A stretch of 64,000 nt of DNA, from positions 124,001 through 188,000 of the forward strand of contig DATNQM010000042.1 of NCBI GenBank assembly GCA_036704045.1. The letters run 5' to 3'. Under the pieces are notes generated by a model. The model did no database searches. It was not told the origin of the DNA and saw only the letters and a list, made by a program, of their open reading frames with translations. A program made the position numbers and the translations under genes. How positions within the stretch are numbered: the stretch's first letter is position 1; every line of letters begins with the position of its first letter. The stretch is from Ancylothrix sp036704045. GTDB taxonomy: Bacteria; Cyanobacteriota; Cyanobacteriia; Cyanobacteriales; Oscillatoriaceae. This document shows positions 62,914 through 64,000 of this stretch, piece after piece.

Positions 62914-64000
62914 ATGTTGGGACGGGTTTTACGGGGTAGATATGAAGTTTTGAAGGGTTTGGCGGCGGGGGGTTTTGGTGAGGTTTTTTTAGCGCGAGAT
63001 CGGGATTTGCCTGGTCAGCCTTTTTGTGTTGTTAAGGTTTTAAAGTTGGTTGATTTTTCGGGTGAAGTTTTGCTAACTGCTCGACGTTTGTTTGAGCGGG
63101 AGGCGGTGGTTTTGTATGGGTTGGGTGGGGGTGGTTTTGTTCCCCGTTTGTTTGCTCATTTTGAGGAGAATGGTGAGTTTTTTTTGGTTGAAGAGTTTGT
63201 TGAAGGTGAGGATTTACGGGGAGAGTTTGGGGCTGGAAAAAGGTGGGATGTTGATAGGGTTTGGGGTTTTGTTGTGGAGGTTTTGGGGGTTTTAAAATGG
63301 CTCCATGAGCATAATGTGATTCATCGGGATTTGAAGCCGGCTAATTTGATTCGTAGGAGAAAAGATGGCCGGTTGGTGTTGATTGATTTTGGTGCGGTTA
63401 AAGAAATTTCTGGGGGAATTTTTTATTTAGAGGCTGATGATAATCAAAACACTATTATTGGAACTATGGGCTATATGGCTCCTGAACAGGCGCAAGGTGA
63501 GCCTCATTTTAATAGTGATATCTATGCTGTGGGAATGATGGCTATTCAGGCTCTCACCGGCACTTTACCCCATCTTTTACCAGAGGATTCTTTCACGAAA
63601 GAAAAGGTCTGGATTAATCGTTTAGATGATGTGGTTGTAGAGCCAAGTTTTATAGCGGTTCTTGAAAAAATGGTGCGTTATAATTTTCGAGAACGGTATC
63701 AAAGCGTAAATGAAGTTTTAGAAGATTTGGGTAAAATAAATACTCAATTCTTAGCAAATTCTGAGAGAAATAGAGAGGGTTTAGAATTAGCTCTAAAAAG
63801 AGAAATGTTAACTCTTCCTTCCGCAAATATAACGAGCCAAAAGGGACATAATTTTGTTAAAAATAGTACCGATTATCGACATCGGCAGATTTTAATTAAT
63901 AAGGTTAAAAATTTTTGGGTAAAGGGTGTTTTAGAAACCTCTTTGCATGGTCGGGCGATGATGAAATTGGGTTTACAATCGCGTTTAGATTTGATTGAGC
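62914..64000 (+). CDS. Ser/Thr protein kinase fused to a probable STAND/NACHT module (3' end outside window)
   Basis: The frame from ATG 62914 is open to the right edge (362 codons). The kinase domain (about 8-270) is complete: glycine loop LAAGGFGEVFLA, Lys41 in CVVKVLK, catalytic Asp139 in HRDLKPAN, Mg-binding Asp158 in DFGAVKE, GTMGYMAPEQ activation-segment end and SDIYAVGMMAIQALTG. After a linker, residues about 325-362 read ILINKVKNFWVKGVLETSLH and GRAMMKLGLQSRLDLIE, which I recognise as the segment that precedes the NACHT/STAND NTPase domain in many cyanobacterial proteins. The NTPase itself would lie beyond the window. No ribosome site is evident; a dispersed repeat fills the upstream gap. 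Confidence 0.82.
   Translation, partial: MLGRVLRGRYEVLKGLAAGGFGEVFLARDRDLPGQPFCVVKVLKLVDFSGEVLLTARRLFEREAVVLYGLGGGGFVPRLFAHFEENGEFFLVEEFVEGEDLRGEFGAGKRWDVDRVWGFVVEVLGVLKWLHEHNVIHRDLKPANLIRRRKDGRLVLIDFGAVKEISGGIFYLEADDNQNTIIGTMGYMAPEQAQGEPHFNSDIYAVGMMAIQALTGTLPHLLPEDSFTKEKVWINRLDDVVVEPSFIAVLEKMVRYNFRERYQSVNEVLEDLGKINTQFLANSERNREGLELALKREMLTLPSANITSQKGHNFVKNSTDYRHRQILINKVKNFWVKGVLETSLHGRAMMKLGLQSRLDLIE

Noticed and set aside
1..64000. HIP1 octamer GCGATCGC
   Set aside because: Looked for as the usual cyanobacterial iterated motif but none was noticed; RCCGGY is the dominant palindrome instead.

Overview
The window is chromosomal DNA from a cyanobacterium, most likely a filamentous, non-heterocystous one of the Oscillatoriales type. 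This is inferred from gene content: a CrtO-type carotenoid ketolase, a CruG-like carotenoid glycosyltransferase, the glycolate dehydrogenase subunits GlcE/GlcF, a CYP110-type P450, a PedR-like small LuxR regulator, a phytochelatin-synthase-like protein, a FecR/CHASE2-cyclase pair, a WGxxGxxG small protein and very large PAS/GAF sensor kinases. Intergenic DNA is AT-rich, whereas the palindrome RCCGGY is strikingly frequent in genes. I saw no tRNA, rRNA or cas gene.

Layout. 0-8 kb: a carotenoid glycosyltransferase cut by the left edge, a 1.2-kb AT-rich gap, then two related receiver-PAS-histidine kinases that converge and overlap at their 3' ends. 8-14 kb: glcE, glcF, a type II NADH dehydrogenase and a cation/proton antiporter, all on the plus strand. 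13.9-22.3 kb: a minus-strand run with a small secreted protein, a saccharopine-dehydrogenase-like enzyme, CrtO ketolase, a P450, a membrane pseudokinase and a paralogue of its C-terminal part. 23-30 kb: a single 2,367-residue hybrid sensor kinase with a phytochrome-like GAF domain. 30.4-37 kb: minus-strand S-layer-homology protein, CHASE2-adenylate cyclase, FecR protein, and two unrecognised proteins.

37-43 kb: alpha/beta hydrolase, DUF6629 membrane protein, HtpX protease, a small orphan CRISPR-like array with a 68-residue gene lodged between its first two repeats, a divergent CoaBC-like flavoprotein and a pentapeptide-repeat lipoprotein. 43-49.8 kb: aspS followed without a gap by an OLD-like ATPase and a TOPRIM (DUF3226) gene, a decayed Uma2 gene, a DUF2887 nuclease-like gene bracketed by palindromes, and an M23 peptidase. 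50-56 kb: phytochelatin-synthase-like protein, small exported proteins, PedR-like regulator, hisS and a leucine-rich-repeat protein. 56-64 kb: an apparently intact IS1-family element with terminal repeats and an 8-bp target duplication, hrcA, a Cdc48-like double AAA ATPase, MsrP, and a Ser/Thr kinase running off the right edge whose tail looks like the start of a STAND/NACHT module.

Most of the window is housekeeping or signalling. The strongest candidates for less-described biology are the aspS-linked ATPase/TOPRIM pair, the kinase-STAND fusion at the right edge, the CRISPR-like repeats around a small gene, and the pseudokinase with its paralogue. All functions are inferred from reading the sequence; no database search was run.
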